DNA of 37,816 bases from Phycisphaerae bacterium (GCA_029260255.1 JAJDDR010000595.1:1-37816); one strand, 5' to 3'. Counted from the stretch's first letter, positions 16,088 through 25,352 are shown. A program made the numbers and translations. Notes: generated from the letters alone by a model not told the origin.

Positions 16088-17107
16088 CTATCGAGGTGCG
16101 GGCTGGTCGAACACCTGCTGGGTGATTGCGACGAGGCAGGAGGTGCAGCTTTCGGTTCCGAAGGCGTATTGGGCGGTTCCGTCGGCACACGCCTCGACGA
16201 CGCTGGCGGTTACGGCCTCTCGGGTGGCGCCGTTTCGGCGGTCCACCTCCACCGCACTGAGAAACTCGGCGAAGGACTCGTCGAGCTCGAAGTCGACACA
16301 CGCGCCGCGCGCGGTCTCCAGCGTGCATGGCACGTCGTGGCACTCGTCGGGCACTCCATCGCCGTCGCAATCGCGGCTGCGACCGTCGCGAATATCGCAA
16401 TCGTCGGCCGTGTCGTTTCCGTTGCAGTCGGGCTCGCAGTCGTCGAGCAGCCCGTTGGCGGTGCAATCGAAGGCATCGCCGGTCGCGATGTCGCAATCGT
16501 CCGGGATGCCGTTGGCGTTGCAATCGAGATCGCACTCGTCGGGCACACCGTTGTCGTTGCAATCGGGGGCGGTGCCGGCGGCGATATCACAGGCATCGGG
16601 CGTTCGGTTCTCGTTGCAATCCACCTCACAGGACGGGCAGTCATCGGGGCGGCCGTTGTCGTTGCAGTCGGTGCTTGTGCCGTCTCGGATGTCGCAGGCG
16701 TCGGGCGTGCCGTTGTCGTTTCGGTCTGGGTCGCATTCGTCGGGGACGCTGTTGCCGTCGCAATCGGGGCTCGTTCCGCCGGCGACATCGCAGGCGTCAC
16801 CGACGCCGTTTTCGTTGCAGTCCTCGCACTGGTCGGGCAGGCCGTTGGCGTTGCAGTCCGCGCTGATCCCGTCAGTGACGTCCTGATCGTCCGGCACGGA
16901 GTTTCCGTTGCAATCGTCGGAATCCTCCGCCCCCGCGGCGTTGGGGATGAAAGAACCGGCGAGCGTGCGAACGACCAGGCCGACTGAGGGCTCGGTGACC
17001 GGTTCGGACTCCTGGGGCGACGGGCCGCCGATCAGCGGGCAGCCTGTAGTGATCACCGCAAGTGCCACGGCAATGGCACTTCCCATGGAGGTTCGGGAGA
17101 TGGGCAT
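16088..17107 (-). CDS. Putative lipoprotein with DCNxNGxPDxCD (thrombospondin type 3 / EF-hand-like) calcium-binding-type repeats
   Basis: Repeats DCNGNSVPDDQD, DCNANGLPDQCE, DCNENGVGDACD, DCDGNSVPDECD, DRNDNGTPDACD, DCNDNGRPDDC, DCNENRTPDACD, DCNDNGVPDECD, DCNANGIPDDCD. Signal-like MPISRTSMGSAIAVALAVITTGC. The ORF extends to 17206, so the start is uncertain. Confidence 0.75.
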   Translation of the reverse strand: MPISRTSMGSAIAVALAVITTGCPLIGGPSPQESEPVTEPSVGLVVRTLAGSFIPNAAGAEDSDDCNGNSVPDDQDVTDGISADCNANGLPDQCEDCNENGVGDACDVAGGTSPDCDGNSVPDECDPDRNDNGTPDACDIRDGTSTDCNDNGRPDDCPSCEVDCNENRTPDACDIAAGTAPDCNDNGVPDECDLDCNANGIPDDCDIATGDAFDCTANGLLDDCEPDCNGNDTADDCDIRDGRSRDCDGDGVPDECHDVPCTLETARGACVDFELDESFAEFLSAVEVDRRNGATREAVTASVVEACADGTAQYAFGTESCTSCLVAITQQVFDQPAPR

Positions 17108-17420
17108 GCGACGAAAACGGACCGCGGCCGCGCCGAGTTTCGCTTCCGTGATGGGGTACGTGTGGGTGCGCCGAGGCAGATGATCTCGCTTCATGACCGA
17201 CGCCATAATTCATCCGGGCGGGCGGGTCAAGCGCCGCGACGCACGGGGGTTGTCCTCCGCGTCTTGCCCGCTCCCACGCGTGATCGCGGCATCGGTGTCT
17301 TCGCCGGTGTCGGTTATCGGCGGACGCGCGAGCTGTTCGGTTTGTGTTTGTGGAAATCGCCGATCTTACGGCTTGCATCAGGACGCGGAACGCCTGTAAA
17401 AGGGGTTAAGGGAGTTCACC

Positions 17421-19058
17421 ATGCGCGCGCCAGTTATTGATTTGCCCCGCAGGATGAACGCGGCCACGTACTTCGTGGATGCCAACGTCGAGGCCGGGCG
17501 GGGCGACCAAATCGCTGTTCATGACGCCGGAGACGGATCGACCTACACGTACGGCGAAGTGTTGGAGATGACCAACCGCACGGGTCATGCGCTCAGAGAG
17601 TTGGGTGTGCGCCGCGAAGACCGCGTCATGCTGGTGCTGTTCGATTCTCCGGAGTTCGTTTTTTCGTTTTTCGGTGCGATCAAGATCGGCGCCGTGCCGA
17701 TCCCGACCAACACGCTGCTCAAGCCGCCGGATTACGCGTACCTGCTGAACGACAGTCGGGCTCGAGTGTTGGTGGTCAGCGAGTCGCTGTGGCCGGGAAT
17801 CGAAACGATCTGCGGGGGGCTGACCTACCTGGAGCATGTCGTCGTCGTCGGGCCACGCCCGTCTCGCCCGGATCAGAACCAGCCGCAATCGCTTCGTGAT
17901 TCGCCGGTCGTGCAGGGGCGAGCAACCGCTGGTGTGCCGGTGACGGCTTACTGGAGTTTGGTCGAATCGACATCCGCCGAATTGGCACCCGAGCTGCTGA
18001 GCGCGGACGACGCCTGCTTTTGGCTTTACAGCTCCGGCACCACGGCGTTTCCGAAGGGGGCGGTCCACCTGCAACACGACATGATCGTCGCCGCCGACTC
18101 GTACGCCCGCCCTATTCTGAGCCTGGGCGAATCCGATCGTACGTTCTCGGTGGCCAAGTTATTCTTCGCATACGGGCTGGGCAACGGGTTGTACTTTCCC
18201 TTTCGCGTCGGGGCTTCGACGGTCCTTTGTCCGGACAAGCCCGACGCCGTCCGGGCGTTCGAGACCATTCAGAGTTACCGCCCGAGCGTTTTTTTCAGCG
18301 TGCCGACCGGCTACGCCGGGATGCTGGCGATCGAAAATGCCGCCGCCGCTTACGACACTTCCAGCGTGCGTCTTTGCGTTTCGGCGGGGGAGTCGCTGCC
18401 GCCGGCGTTGTTCGAGCGTTGGAAGGCCGGATTCGGCGTCGAGATACTGGACGGAATCGGATCGACGGAAATCCTCCACATTTTCATTTCCAACCGTCCG
18501 GGACGGGTCAAGCCGGGTTCCACCGGCGAGATTGTGCCGGGCTATGAGGCTCGCGTCGTCGACGAGCAGGATCGCGACGTTGTTGCGGACGAAACCGGTG
18601 ACTTGCTCATCAAAGGGGACTCCATTTGTGCGTGCTACTGGAACAAACACGAGCAGACCAAGAGTACGTTGCACGGGCATTGGATCCGCACGGGTGACAA
18701 GTACGCGCGTGACGAGGATGGGTACTACTGGTATCAGGGGCGTTCGGACGACATGCTGAAGGTGGGCGGTATCTGGGTCTCACCGGTGGAGGTGGAGAAT
18801 ACGCTGATTCGACACCCGGCCGTCTTGGAGTGCGCGGTGGTGGGCGTCGGCGATGACCACGGTTTGGTCAAACCGAAGGCTTTTGTCGTGCTCAAAGATC
18901 CATCGGCGGCGGCGGACCGCCACGGGTTGGTCGGCGAACTGCAGCAATTCGTCAAGGGTAGTATCGCGGTCTACAAGTACCCCCGCTGGATCGAATTCGT
19001 GTCCGCGCTTCCCAAGACAGCCACCGGGAAGATCCAGCGTTACAAGCTCAGAAAATGA
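17421..19058 (+). CDS. Benzoate-CoA ligase family acyl-CoA synthetase (AMP-binding)
   Basis: N-terminus NAATYFVDANVEAGRGDQIAV; AMP-binding FWLYSSGTTAFPKGAVHLQHDM; AKLFFAYGLGNGLYFPFRVGAS; LDGIGSTEILHIFISNRPG; GRSDDMLKVGGIWVSPVEVE; C-terminal KTATGKIQRYKLR. Confidence 0.92.
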   Translation: MRAPVIDLPRRMNAATYFVDANVEAGRGDQIAVHDAGDGSTYTYGEVLEMTNRTGHALRELGVRREDRVMLVLFDSPEFVFSFFGAIKIGAVPIPTNTLLKPPDYAYLLNDSRARVLVVSESLWPGIETICGGLTYLEHVVVVGPRPSRPDQNQPQSLRDSPVVQGRATAGVPVTAYWSLVESTSAELAPELLSADDACFWLYSSGTTAFPKGAVHLQHDMIVAADSYARPILSLGESDRTFSVAKLFFAYGLGNGLYFPFRVGASTVLCPDKPDAVRAFETIQSYRPSVFFSVPTGYAGMLAIENAAAAYDTSSVRLCVSAGESLPPALFERWKAGFGVEILDGIGSTEILHIFISNRPGRVKPGSTGEIVPGYEARVVDEQDRDVVADETGDLLIKGDSICACYWNKHEQTKSTLHGHWIRTGDKYARDEDGYYWYQGRSDDMLKVGGIWVSPVEVENTLIRHPAVLECAVVGVGDDHGLVKPKAFVVLKDPSAAADRHGLVGELQQFVKGSIAVYKYPRWIEFVSALPKTATGKIQRYKLRK

Positions 19059-19082
19059 CCCGGCAGAGGAAACCGGGGACAG

Positions 19083-20303
19083 TTACGACTGGCACTGCCG
19101 CTGTGAACATCCTTGTGGAATCGAATGAGGCGGGCATTGTGTATCGGTCGGGCGTGGCAATTGCGCTGTTGACCCGTGGGTACACTGAAATCCGCCAAGG
19201 GAGGTTTTCTCTTGGGCGGCGCGGAAGTAGAGCATTGGCGTGCCGTGGTTGCGTTCGAGTATGGAAACGTGCGTGAAGAACTGCTCAAGCAACTTGCGCA
19301 CCTTGTCGGCTGATTGCAGTGCGACCTTGTGGTCCCAGGATTGCTCGTGCGGTTGTTCGAGCGCTTCGGAGCCGCAGAGAACGCCGTGGTTTCCGATGGC
19401 ACGGTGGACTTTGCGAAGCACGCATTCTATTTCATTCCATTCGAGATGGGCCATCGCACCATCCCATACAACGACGTCGTATCTCGTTCGGGGGAATGCG
19501 GATGTCACGACGTTCTTCATGTGGTGAGTGATGTTCTCGGCAGCGTGGCGCGTGCGGGCGCATCGGATGGCGTCCTCGTCGAGATCGACGGCGTCGATGG
19601 ACGCGGCTCTCTTGGCGAAAAAGTAGTAGGCGTAGAATCCGTCGCCACAGCAGAGGTCCAGTACACGGTCGCCGGGGTCAATCAGTTCGGCGGCGTAAGT
19701 GCCACGTTCGGCAAACGCGGCATCTTGGCTGTGCTGCCAGAGTTGTAGCGTGATTTGGTGGTTTCCCCAATGTGGGGATTGTTGTTGAGAATGCCAGAAT
19801 CTCCAGGACTCGTGTTTGAAATAGGCCTTCAGGAAACGTTGGGCAATCGACCAATGGCGTTCGGGCGCGAAAAGGGCATCATTGAGAAGTCGGCGCCATG
19901 GTGAGAACGGGACCATTCGTGTGACATGTCCGTCTGTGACGAAACTCCGGTTGCCGTACATGCGGATTATCTTGATGTTGCGTCCGAAGACCTCCTTGCA
20001 CCGCTTGGCGAGAGTGTGTTCGTGTCGATCGCTTGACACGAGGATGAGCGGCGTGTCGGACGGATCGACTTCTCGCGGGCTCTGAATGTGAATGCCGCAG
20101 ATCGGCTCGATGTCGGGATTGTCGTCGAGGATTTGGGAGATCAGTTCCCGATCCTCCGAGCTCAGTTCGGAGAGCAGCCATCGCGTGTGTCTTCCCGCGC
20201 CGAACAGCGTCAGTCGACATCGGCGCTTATTCGCCAGTGCGACGGCCTTCTTCCATGCGTTCAGGGCGTGGTCTTTCTGGGCGGTACGATCCGGGTGGTG
20301 CAT
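19083..20303 (-). CDS. Class I SAM-dependent methyltransferase with N-terminal nucleotide-binding-like domain
   Basis: Motif I VLDLCCGDGFYAYYFFAKRAASIDAVDLDEDAI; RYDVVVWDGAMAHLEWNEI; N-terminal LTLFGAGRHTRWLLSEL....ILDDNP. The ORF is open to 20465; ATG at 20303 preferred. Confidence 0.8.
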   Translation of the reverse strand: MHHPDRTAQKDHALNAWKKAVALANKRRCRLTLFGAGRHTRWLLSELSSEDRELISQILDDNPDIEPICGIHIQSPREVDPSDTPLILVSSDRHEHTLAKRCKEVFGRNIKIIRMYGNRSFVTDGHVTRMVPFSPWRRLLNDALFAPERHWSIAQRFLKAYFKHESWRFWHSQQQSPHWGNHQITLQLWQHSQDAAFAERGTYAAELIDPGDRVLDLCCGDGFYAYYFFAKRAASIDAVDLDEDAIRCARTRHAAENITHHMKNVVTSAFPRTRYDVVVWDGAMAHLEWNEIECVLRKVHRAIGNHGVLCGSEALEQPHEQSWDHKVALQSADKVRKLLEQFFTHVSILERNHGTPMLYFRAAQEKTSLGGFQCTHGSTAQLPRPTDTQCPPHSIPQGCSQRQCQS

Positions 20304-20626
20304 TATCAAGGCTCTTTTCGCGCGCGCGAGGAGGCGCTCAGCGGTACAGCGCACGGTTCTGTTTCGGCGAGCTTTCCACCGTTGGACTGCGGCAGAGCGC
20401 GGGACCCCGCGCTGGCGCTTCGCGCGACCTTGCGCTGTACCGTCACCTTCCCTTCGTGACGGCAAGCCGGCACTCCGGCGCGACTTGGAACAGGTGCTAA
20501 CCGGACATCGAGTCTGGTCGGCCGGGTCAACCGCGATATCGGAAGCTCACGAATCCCAGCTTCAGGGAATCCGCGGGACCTGGCGCAGCCGCGGACGACG
20601 GGCGTCATTCGACGGGGCGGGATGGA

Positions 20627-20711
20627 CCGAGCCGCGACCGTTGGGGAGGGGATGTGTGCCGTGCAAGACGCGGGTATCGTGGTCAACCGCTTCCTCACGG
20701 GCGCGGCTCGG
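20627..20711. repeat. Inverted pair of a REP-like interspersed repeat
   Basis: CCGAGCCGCGACCGTTGGGGAGGGG (20627-20651) and the reverse complement of CCGCTTCCTCACGGGCGCGGCTCGG (20687-20711) match at 20 of 25 positions, separated by 35 bp, in a long noncoding gap. A third arm lies at 25309-25333. Confidence 0.6.
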
Positions 20712-21181
20712 AGCACACTTCGATGCAGGTGTGGCGCGAGACCAGTGCGAAGCGTCGGGGACGACCGGGCGCGCGACTGCCGGGGTGGCCGAGAGTGTGC
20801 GCGGCAATACTCGGGCGTTAATTCGATCACACTATCGCCGCGCAGGCGTACACGGCCGAAGTGCTCCGGGCCGCCATCCATGCGGTTTTCTGTTTCGTGC
20901 GTGTAGCGTCCGGTCGAACCAATCACTGGGGTTGACCGGTGTTTGCCGGGGATCCGCGGCTCCTGTTGCGTATAGAGTCCGACCCAGGGGTGCCCCGGTC
21001 CGGCATCAGGGATGGCCGCCGTTTTGGCCTCGCTGAAGGCTTCCGCAGACTCTCGTGGTGGGAGCGGCCGCGCAGCTGTGACCCCCGCAAACCAGCCCGA
21101 AGCCACGCCGGCGAGAATCGTTGGCGGGCGTCGGGGTCCGAGACAGGACCGGCGACTTGGTGTACTATGAGGATTCCACGG

Positions 21182-21404
21182 CGGATGCGTGTGACATCCG
21201 TAGCGTGATGTACTCGGCTGGCGCCGGGCAAGAGGGACGCCGCAAGCGACGTTCGTGCCGACGGGAGTGAAGCCCGACTCGGCAATCCAAGTGTGAGCGG
21301 TCTTGGGCCGACCGCTCGCAAGCATTTGAGTCCGTACAGAACCAAGCGGCGTGTGATGACGGGCGGGCCGCGCGAAGTGAACCACGTGCTGTTCGTACGC
21401 GGTT
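21182..21404 (+). promoter_or_regulatory. Candidate structured 5' leader of the radical SAM gene (multiple hairpins)
   Basis: CGGATG-cgtgtga-CATCCG (21182-21200); TGCCGA-CGGG-agtgaag-CCCG-ac-TCGGCA (21256-21284); GAGCGGTC-ttgggcc-GACCGCTC (21295-21317); GAACC...GGTTC hairpin (~21379-21404), then a GAAAGGTGAG RBS before ATG 21425. Confidence 0.35.
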
Positions 21405-21424
21405 CCCGAGAAAGGTGAGACGCA

Positions 21425-23329
21425 ATGGAACTCCCCCGCCGTGAGCGCGATGACGTTTTTCTACGAGACGGCACGTTTCGAGGCACGGTTGATCGCCTGC
21501 GTCGCCGCGGGGATGCGCACGATCTGCGGATCGGGATCGTCTACGCCTTTGACTTTCGTACACGGATGCTGCCGTACTGGTACGCGGACAAGCGCATGGC
21601 GCCTTGTTCGGTGCGGACGCTCGCGGACGTGCTCTCGGACTCCGGTTTTCGGCACATCCGCGTCGTCCTGCAGCAATGGACGCCGCATTTTCGACCCAGC
21701 CTCGCGGAACTCGACGGGAAGCCGCTGGACATCCTCATGGTGTCGGCGATGCAGGTACACGCCGAGCCGTCCTACGCGTTGGTTCGTGACGCTCATCAAC
21801 TCGGTGCGACGCGCCCGCTGATACTGGCCGGCGGTCCCAAGGCGATCTATGAGCCGGCGGATTACTTCGAGCTCGGGCGATCGCCCGGTGTCGGCGCGGA
21901 TTGTGTCGTCACGGGTGAGGCGTTCGTGCTCTTGGATCTGCTGGAGACGGTGCTGGAGCAGCGGGCGTCGAACGAGTCGGTGCAGTCGGCGTTTGACCGC
22001 GTTCGACTGGCCGGGGGGCTGAATGCGGTTCCGGGGCTGGTGTACCTCGATCCGGACTCCGCGCCCGACGAACCGGTGGCGATCAGCACCGGGGTGCAGC
22101 GTCTTCTGCGGGACCTGGACGAGATGCCGGTGCCCGACGCCGGCTACCGCCTGCTGGAGCCGCCTCATCGGGGGGTTCGATTGCGACCGGAGCCGTTGCC
22201 GGCGAAACGGGTGGCTCGTCACTCGTTGATCGCGTCGGTGATCAGCACGCACGGCTGCAAGTTCAACTGCTCGTATTGCCCGATTCCGGCGGTCAACCAG
22301 CGCACGTGGCGGCACAAGAGCCCGCAGCGGCTGGCGACCGAGATCAAGCATCTTCACGAGGCGTTCGGCATTCGCGAATTCTTCAGCACGGATGACAACT
22401 TTTTCAATGACCGGGAGACGGTCGTTGATCTGATGACCGAGTTGGCCCGCACGCGCACGGGGGGCCGGCCGCTCGGCGGGCGGATACGCTTTTACACCGA
22501 AGCCACCCAATTCGACGTGCACAAGAACCAGGACATCTTGCCGCTGTGCCACGACGGTGGCGTTCGGGGGATCTTCTTCGGCATCGAGGATATCACCGCC
22601 GAGCTGGTGAAGAAGGGTCAAAACGCCCCGAACACGGCGCAGCTGTTCGATCGGATGTGGGAGGTCGGCATCGAGCCCATGGCGATGATGATTCACAGCG
22701 ACGATCAGCCGCTGCGGACCAAGCCGGGAGATCTTTCGGGTCTTGTCAATCAGGCGCGCTATTTGTTTGGCATCGGCGCCGTGTCGTATCAATGCACGTA
22801 CCTCGGCCCGGCGGTGGGCACTCGTGATTTTGAGTCGGCGGTGGCATCACAGTCACTGTACCGGTCCGTCGGGGGCGAGCTCATCCCGGAAGCGTTTTAC
22901 GATGGCAATCACGTGGTGTCGTCGCAGCACGCCCGCCCCTGGCAACAGCAACTCAACGTTCTTCGTGCCTATTCGACGTTCTTCAACCCGATCAACACGC
23001 TGCGGTCATTTCTGAAACTGAGCTCCAATCCGCTTTCGCACAAGCGGCTGCTCTTTCAGATCATCGGGCAGATCGGACTGGTATTGACGGTCCCCAAGCT
23101 TCTCGGCTGGGCGCGTCGCCTGGAAAAGGGTCCGATTGAGCCGTGGGACAAAGAGCTGACGGCCCGCGTCCCGATGATTGATGCGAACGGGCGCCAAGTC
23201 GATTGGGCTGTCAAGTACGAGACTGCGGTGACGCGACAATCGAATGTTCGCGCGATGGGAAGCGTTTCCGGTTTGACGGAGGATCGGCGCGGCGCGTCAA
23301 CGGCGCTGCCTGTTCTGCAGCCGAAGTAG
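21425..23329 (+). CDS. B12-binding-domain-containing radical SAM protein
   Basis: Radical SAM CxxxCxxC in ISTHGCKFNCSYCPIPA, preceded by a B12-binding-like Rossmann region (LADVLSDSGFRHIRVV...LDILMVSAMQ...LILAGGPKAIYEP...VVTGEAFVLL). Confidence 0.88.
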   Translation: MELPRRERDDVFLRDGTFRGTVDRLRRRGDAHDLRIGIVYAFDFRTRMLPYWYADKRMAPCSVRTLADVLSDSGFRHIRVVLQQWTPHFRPSLAELDGKPLDILMVSAMQVHAEPSYALVRDAHQLGATRPLILAGGPKAIYEPADYFELGRSPGVGADCVVTGEAFVLLDLLETVLEQRASNESVQSAFDRVRLAGGLNAVPGLVYLDPDSAPDEPVAISTGVQRLLRDLDEMPVPDAGYRLLEPPHRGVRLRPEPLPAKRVARHSLIASVISTHGCKFNCSYCPIPAVNQRTWRHKSPQRLATEIKHLHEAFGIREFFSTDDNFFNDRETVVDLMTELARTRTGGRPLGGRIRFYTEATQFDVHKNQDILPLCHDGGVRGIFFGIEDITAELVKKGQNAPNTAQLFDRMWEVGIEPMAMMIHSDDQPLRTKPGDLSGLVNQARYLFGIGAVSYQCTYLGPAVGTRDFESAVASQSLYRSVGGELIPEAFYDGNHVVSSQHARPWQQQLNVLRAYSTFFNPINTLRSFLKLSSNPLSHKRLLFQIIGQIGLVLTVPKLLGWARRLEKGPIEPWDKELTARVPMIDANGRQVDWAVKYETAVTRQSNVRAMGSVSGLTEDRRGASTALPVLQPK

Positions 23330-23402
23330 GCGGTTGGAAGCGACGAGGTCAGCGTGGGCGGTGATTTGCGGGCCGTGCGCCTCGAGCACTGAAACGGGTG
23401 GA

Positions 23403-24293
23403 TCACGAACCGAATCGATCCGCCGAGCGAATCCAGTCGCTGAGACCATCAATGATCGAAATGCCGCCGGAATCGTGGACGAGAACGGTCCGTCCATCGG
23501 GCAAAATGCAGATGCCCTCCGGCTTGCTTCCGGGCAAACGAACGTCATCGGAAACGCGGCCGGTCGAATCCACACAACGAGCCGTCCTTTCCTTCGACGA
23601 AACGACGACCCATCGGCTTGAGACTTCGTCGAACGTGAGTCCGGCCACGCGCGTCATTTCGACGTTGTACGATCTTTCAATCTGCCAGCAGTTCGCGCTT
23701 TCGTTGAAGACCAGTTCGATCAATCGCGGAGGGTCGTTTTCCATGATTCCCGCCAGGACCGGTCGCCCATCGCCGCGTTGCGCGGGATCAACCGCCAACC
23801 CTTCCAGTCCCTTGTTGCGGGTGGCGCGGCCCGCAAAGTCGGGATGCGAATGGAAGTCAACCGGCGTGCGCCGGATCTCGTGCCCGGAATCCAAATCAAA
23901 CTCGATGATCGATCCGTCGTCCTCGTCGGCGATGTAAGCAATCGATCCGCCGGGATGCAGCGCGATGCCCTCCAGGTCTCCGCCGATCTCCCAGGAGTTC
24001 AGCTGCTCGAGGTTCAGGTCGAATTCGACCATCCGTCCTTGGTCGCTGACGACAAGGACCGAGTGACGATCTCGGTGATAGGCGACGCCGGACGGTTCGG
24101 GAATTGAAATGTCATGGAAGGTGACGCGTCCGGTGAGTTCCGCGGCGCGTCGGTGAGAGACCTCCCAACGAACGAGCCAATAAGCTTGGCGCGAATACCC
24201 CGCAATAAGCACAATGCCGGCAACGGCTGCCGCGGTGAGCCACAGCTTGCGCCGCCGCGCTGCCGGCGACCTCTCCGTCCGTGCCATGGTCAT
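23403..24293 (-). CDS. Membrane-anchored SdiA-regulated-like beta-propeller protein
   Basis: N-terminal TM anchor (LWLTAAAVAGIVLIAGY). Propeller-type motifs EPSGVAYHRDRHSVLVVSDQGRMVEFDLNLE, DLEGIALHPGGSIAYIADEDDGSIIEFDL, GLEGLAVDP, KPEGICILPDGRTVLVHDSGG. Confidence 0.7.
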   Translation of the reverse strand: MTMARTERSPAARRRKLWLTAAAVAGIVLIAGYSRQAYWLVRWEVSHRRAAELTGRVTFHDISIPEPSGVAYHRDRHSVLVVSDQGRMVEFDLNLEQLNSWEIGGDLEGIALHPGGSIAYIADEDDGSIIEFDLDSGHEIRRTPVDFHSHPDFAGRATRNKGLEGLAVDPAQRGDGRPVLAGIMENDPPRLIELVFNESANCWQIERSYNVEMTRVAGLTFDEVSSRWVVVSSKERTARCVDSTGRVSDDVRLPGSKPEGICILPDGRTVLVHDSGGISIIDGLSDWIRSADRFGS

Positions 24294-24631
24294 CCACCCG
24301 CATCGCCCCCGGCGATGACATGCCGCTCGACCGTCGCTAGGGGGTCGGCCGCCGAATCGCCTTTACGAAGAAAGCGTCACGGCACGTTACTCCTCCGGTC
24401 CCGGAAGGGCAAACCGGGGGGCGGTTGGGTTCCCAAGCGATGCGGTATGGATGCCGGTGGACGCGTGGCGTGGCCTGCTGTCGCTGTCGAGGTCGGCTCG
24501 GCTCGGTCTGGCGGCGGCAGTGGGGCGGCGGTACGATGGAGAAGGGCCGGGTTCGCACGGCATTCCGCGTAACAAATGCACGATGCCCGGTTGGAGCGCG
24601 CGGCGTGGTTCGCACGGCATTCGCATCAATC

Positions 24632-25216
24632 ATGTTGCTGCTTGGGTTGGCGATGCCATCGCCCGTGCTCGGCGATTGCACCTGCGCGGTGACGAGGATG
24701 AAAGGCGGATGGTGTACCGAGTGCAAGGTCGGACATCTCGCTTCGGTCCGGGTTGAGTCAGAGTCTCTGTTCGAGATACTCGATGCCCACGGGCACCACA
24801 TAAACCCCGCCACCATTCGGTGTACGTCGTGTGCCATCGCCATCAAGTCGGAGGGCTTCTGCGAGCGTTGCGGCATGGGGTACGTCGATGGGTTGGCCTA
24901 TGTATCCATGCTGACTTATCAGATTGCCAAGGGGACACCGCTGGACCCAACAACGATTGCATGTCGAAAGTGCGTCACGCACGCTTCGGGATTCGGCTGG
25001 TGCGACACCTGCAAGGTCGGCATGATCGGGAACGTCGCAATCCGTGACAAGCGCGACTACGAGCATGCATCGAAGGCGTTCGAGAAACTCCTGATCGCCA
25101 ACGAAACTGCGAAAAAGTGCGAGACCTGCGCTCTTGCCATCGTCACGGACTCCACCTGCCCCAAGTGCAAGATCACGTACAAGGACGGCAAGAAACGCCC
25201 GACGGCCGACCCCTAA
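24632..25216 (+). CDS. Small secreted protein with four CxxC...CxxC zinc-ribbon-like modules
   Basis: Signal peptide MLLLGLAMPSPVLG. Modules: CTCAVTRMKGGWCTECKVG, CTSCAIAIKSEGFCERCGMG, CRKCVTHASGFGWCDTCKVG, CETCALAIVTDSTCPKCKIT. Confidence 0.7.
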   Translation: MLLLGLAMPSPVLGDCTCAVTRMKGGWCTECKVGHLASVRVESESLFEILDAHGHHINPATIRCTSCAIAIKSEGFCERCGMGYVDGLAYVSMLTYQIAKGTPLDPTTIACRKCVTHASGFGWCDTCKVGMIGNVAIRDKRDYEHASKAFEKLLIANETAKKCETCALAIVTDSTCPKCKITYKDGKKRPTADP

Positions 25217-25247
25217 CAGTGCAGCGCAACGCAACGCTGACACACTG
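25217..25247 (+). terminator. Candidate hairpin immediately after the CxxC-protein stop
   Basis: CAGTGCAGCG-caacgcaa-CGCTG-aca-CACTG begins at the base after the TAA. Confidence 0.4.
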
Positions 25248-25308
25248 GCAGAACCGCGACTGCTAAGGAGCAGCACCGAACCCTCGCAAACGCATTATGC
25301 GCGCGAGG

Positions 25309-25333
25309 CCGCTTCCTGACGGGCGCGGTTCTG
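25309..25333. repeat. Third copy of the REP-like arm
   Basis: CCGCTTCCTGACGGGCGCGGTTCTG matches CCGCTTCCTCACGGGCGCGGCTCGG (20687-20711) at 22 of 25 positions; intergenic. Confidence 0.5.
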
Positions 25334-25352
25334 ACCACTTTGCGCTGTGCGG

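Noticed and set aside
16169-16987. 272-aa Val/Ala/Gly-rich repetitive plus-strand ORF
   Set aside because: Mirror frame of the DCNxNGxPDxCD repeats encoded on the minus strand.
21072-21105. Cobalamin-riboswitch-like words GCAGCTGTGA and CGAAGCCA upstream of the B12-type radical SAM gene
   Set aside because: Suggestive given the gene, but the upstream core (GGGAA..GGTGnnAnTCC) and a full B12 box are not visible, and it is >300 nt from the start. An Infernal scan with the cobalamin model would decide.
20306-21385. 359-aa minus-strand ORF and overlapping plus ORFs (20092-21036)
   Set aside because: Low-complexity Arg/Pro/Ser-rich translations crossing the REP-like repeat and hairpins; no domain motifs, so treated as noncoding.
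24337-24876. 179-aa minus-strand ORF
   Set aside because: Antisense to the signal peptide and first modules of the CxxC protein; low-complexity content without motifs.
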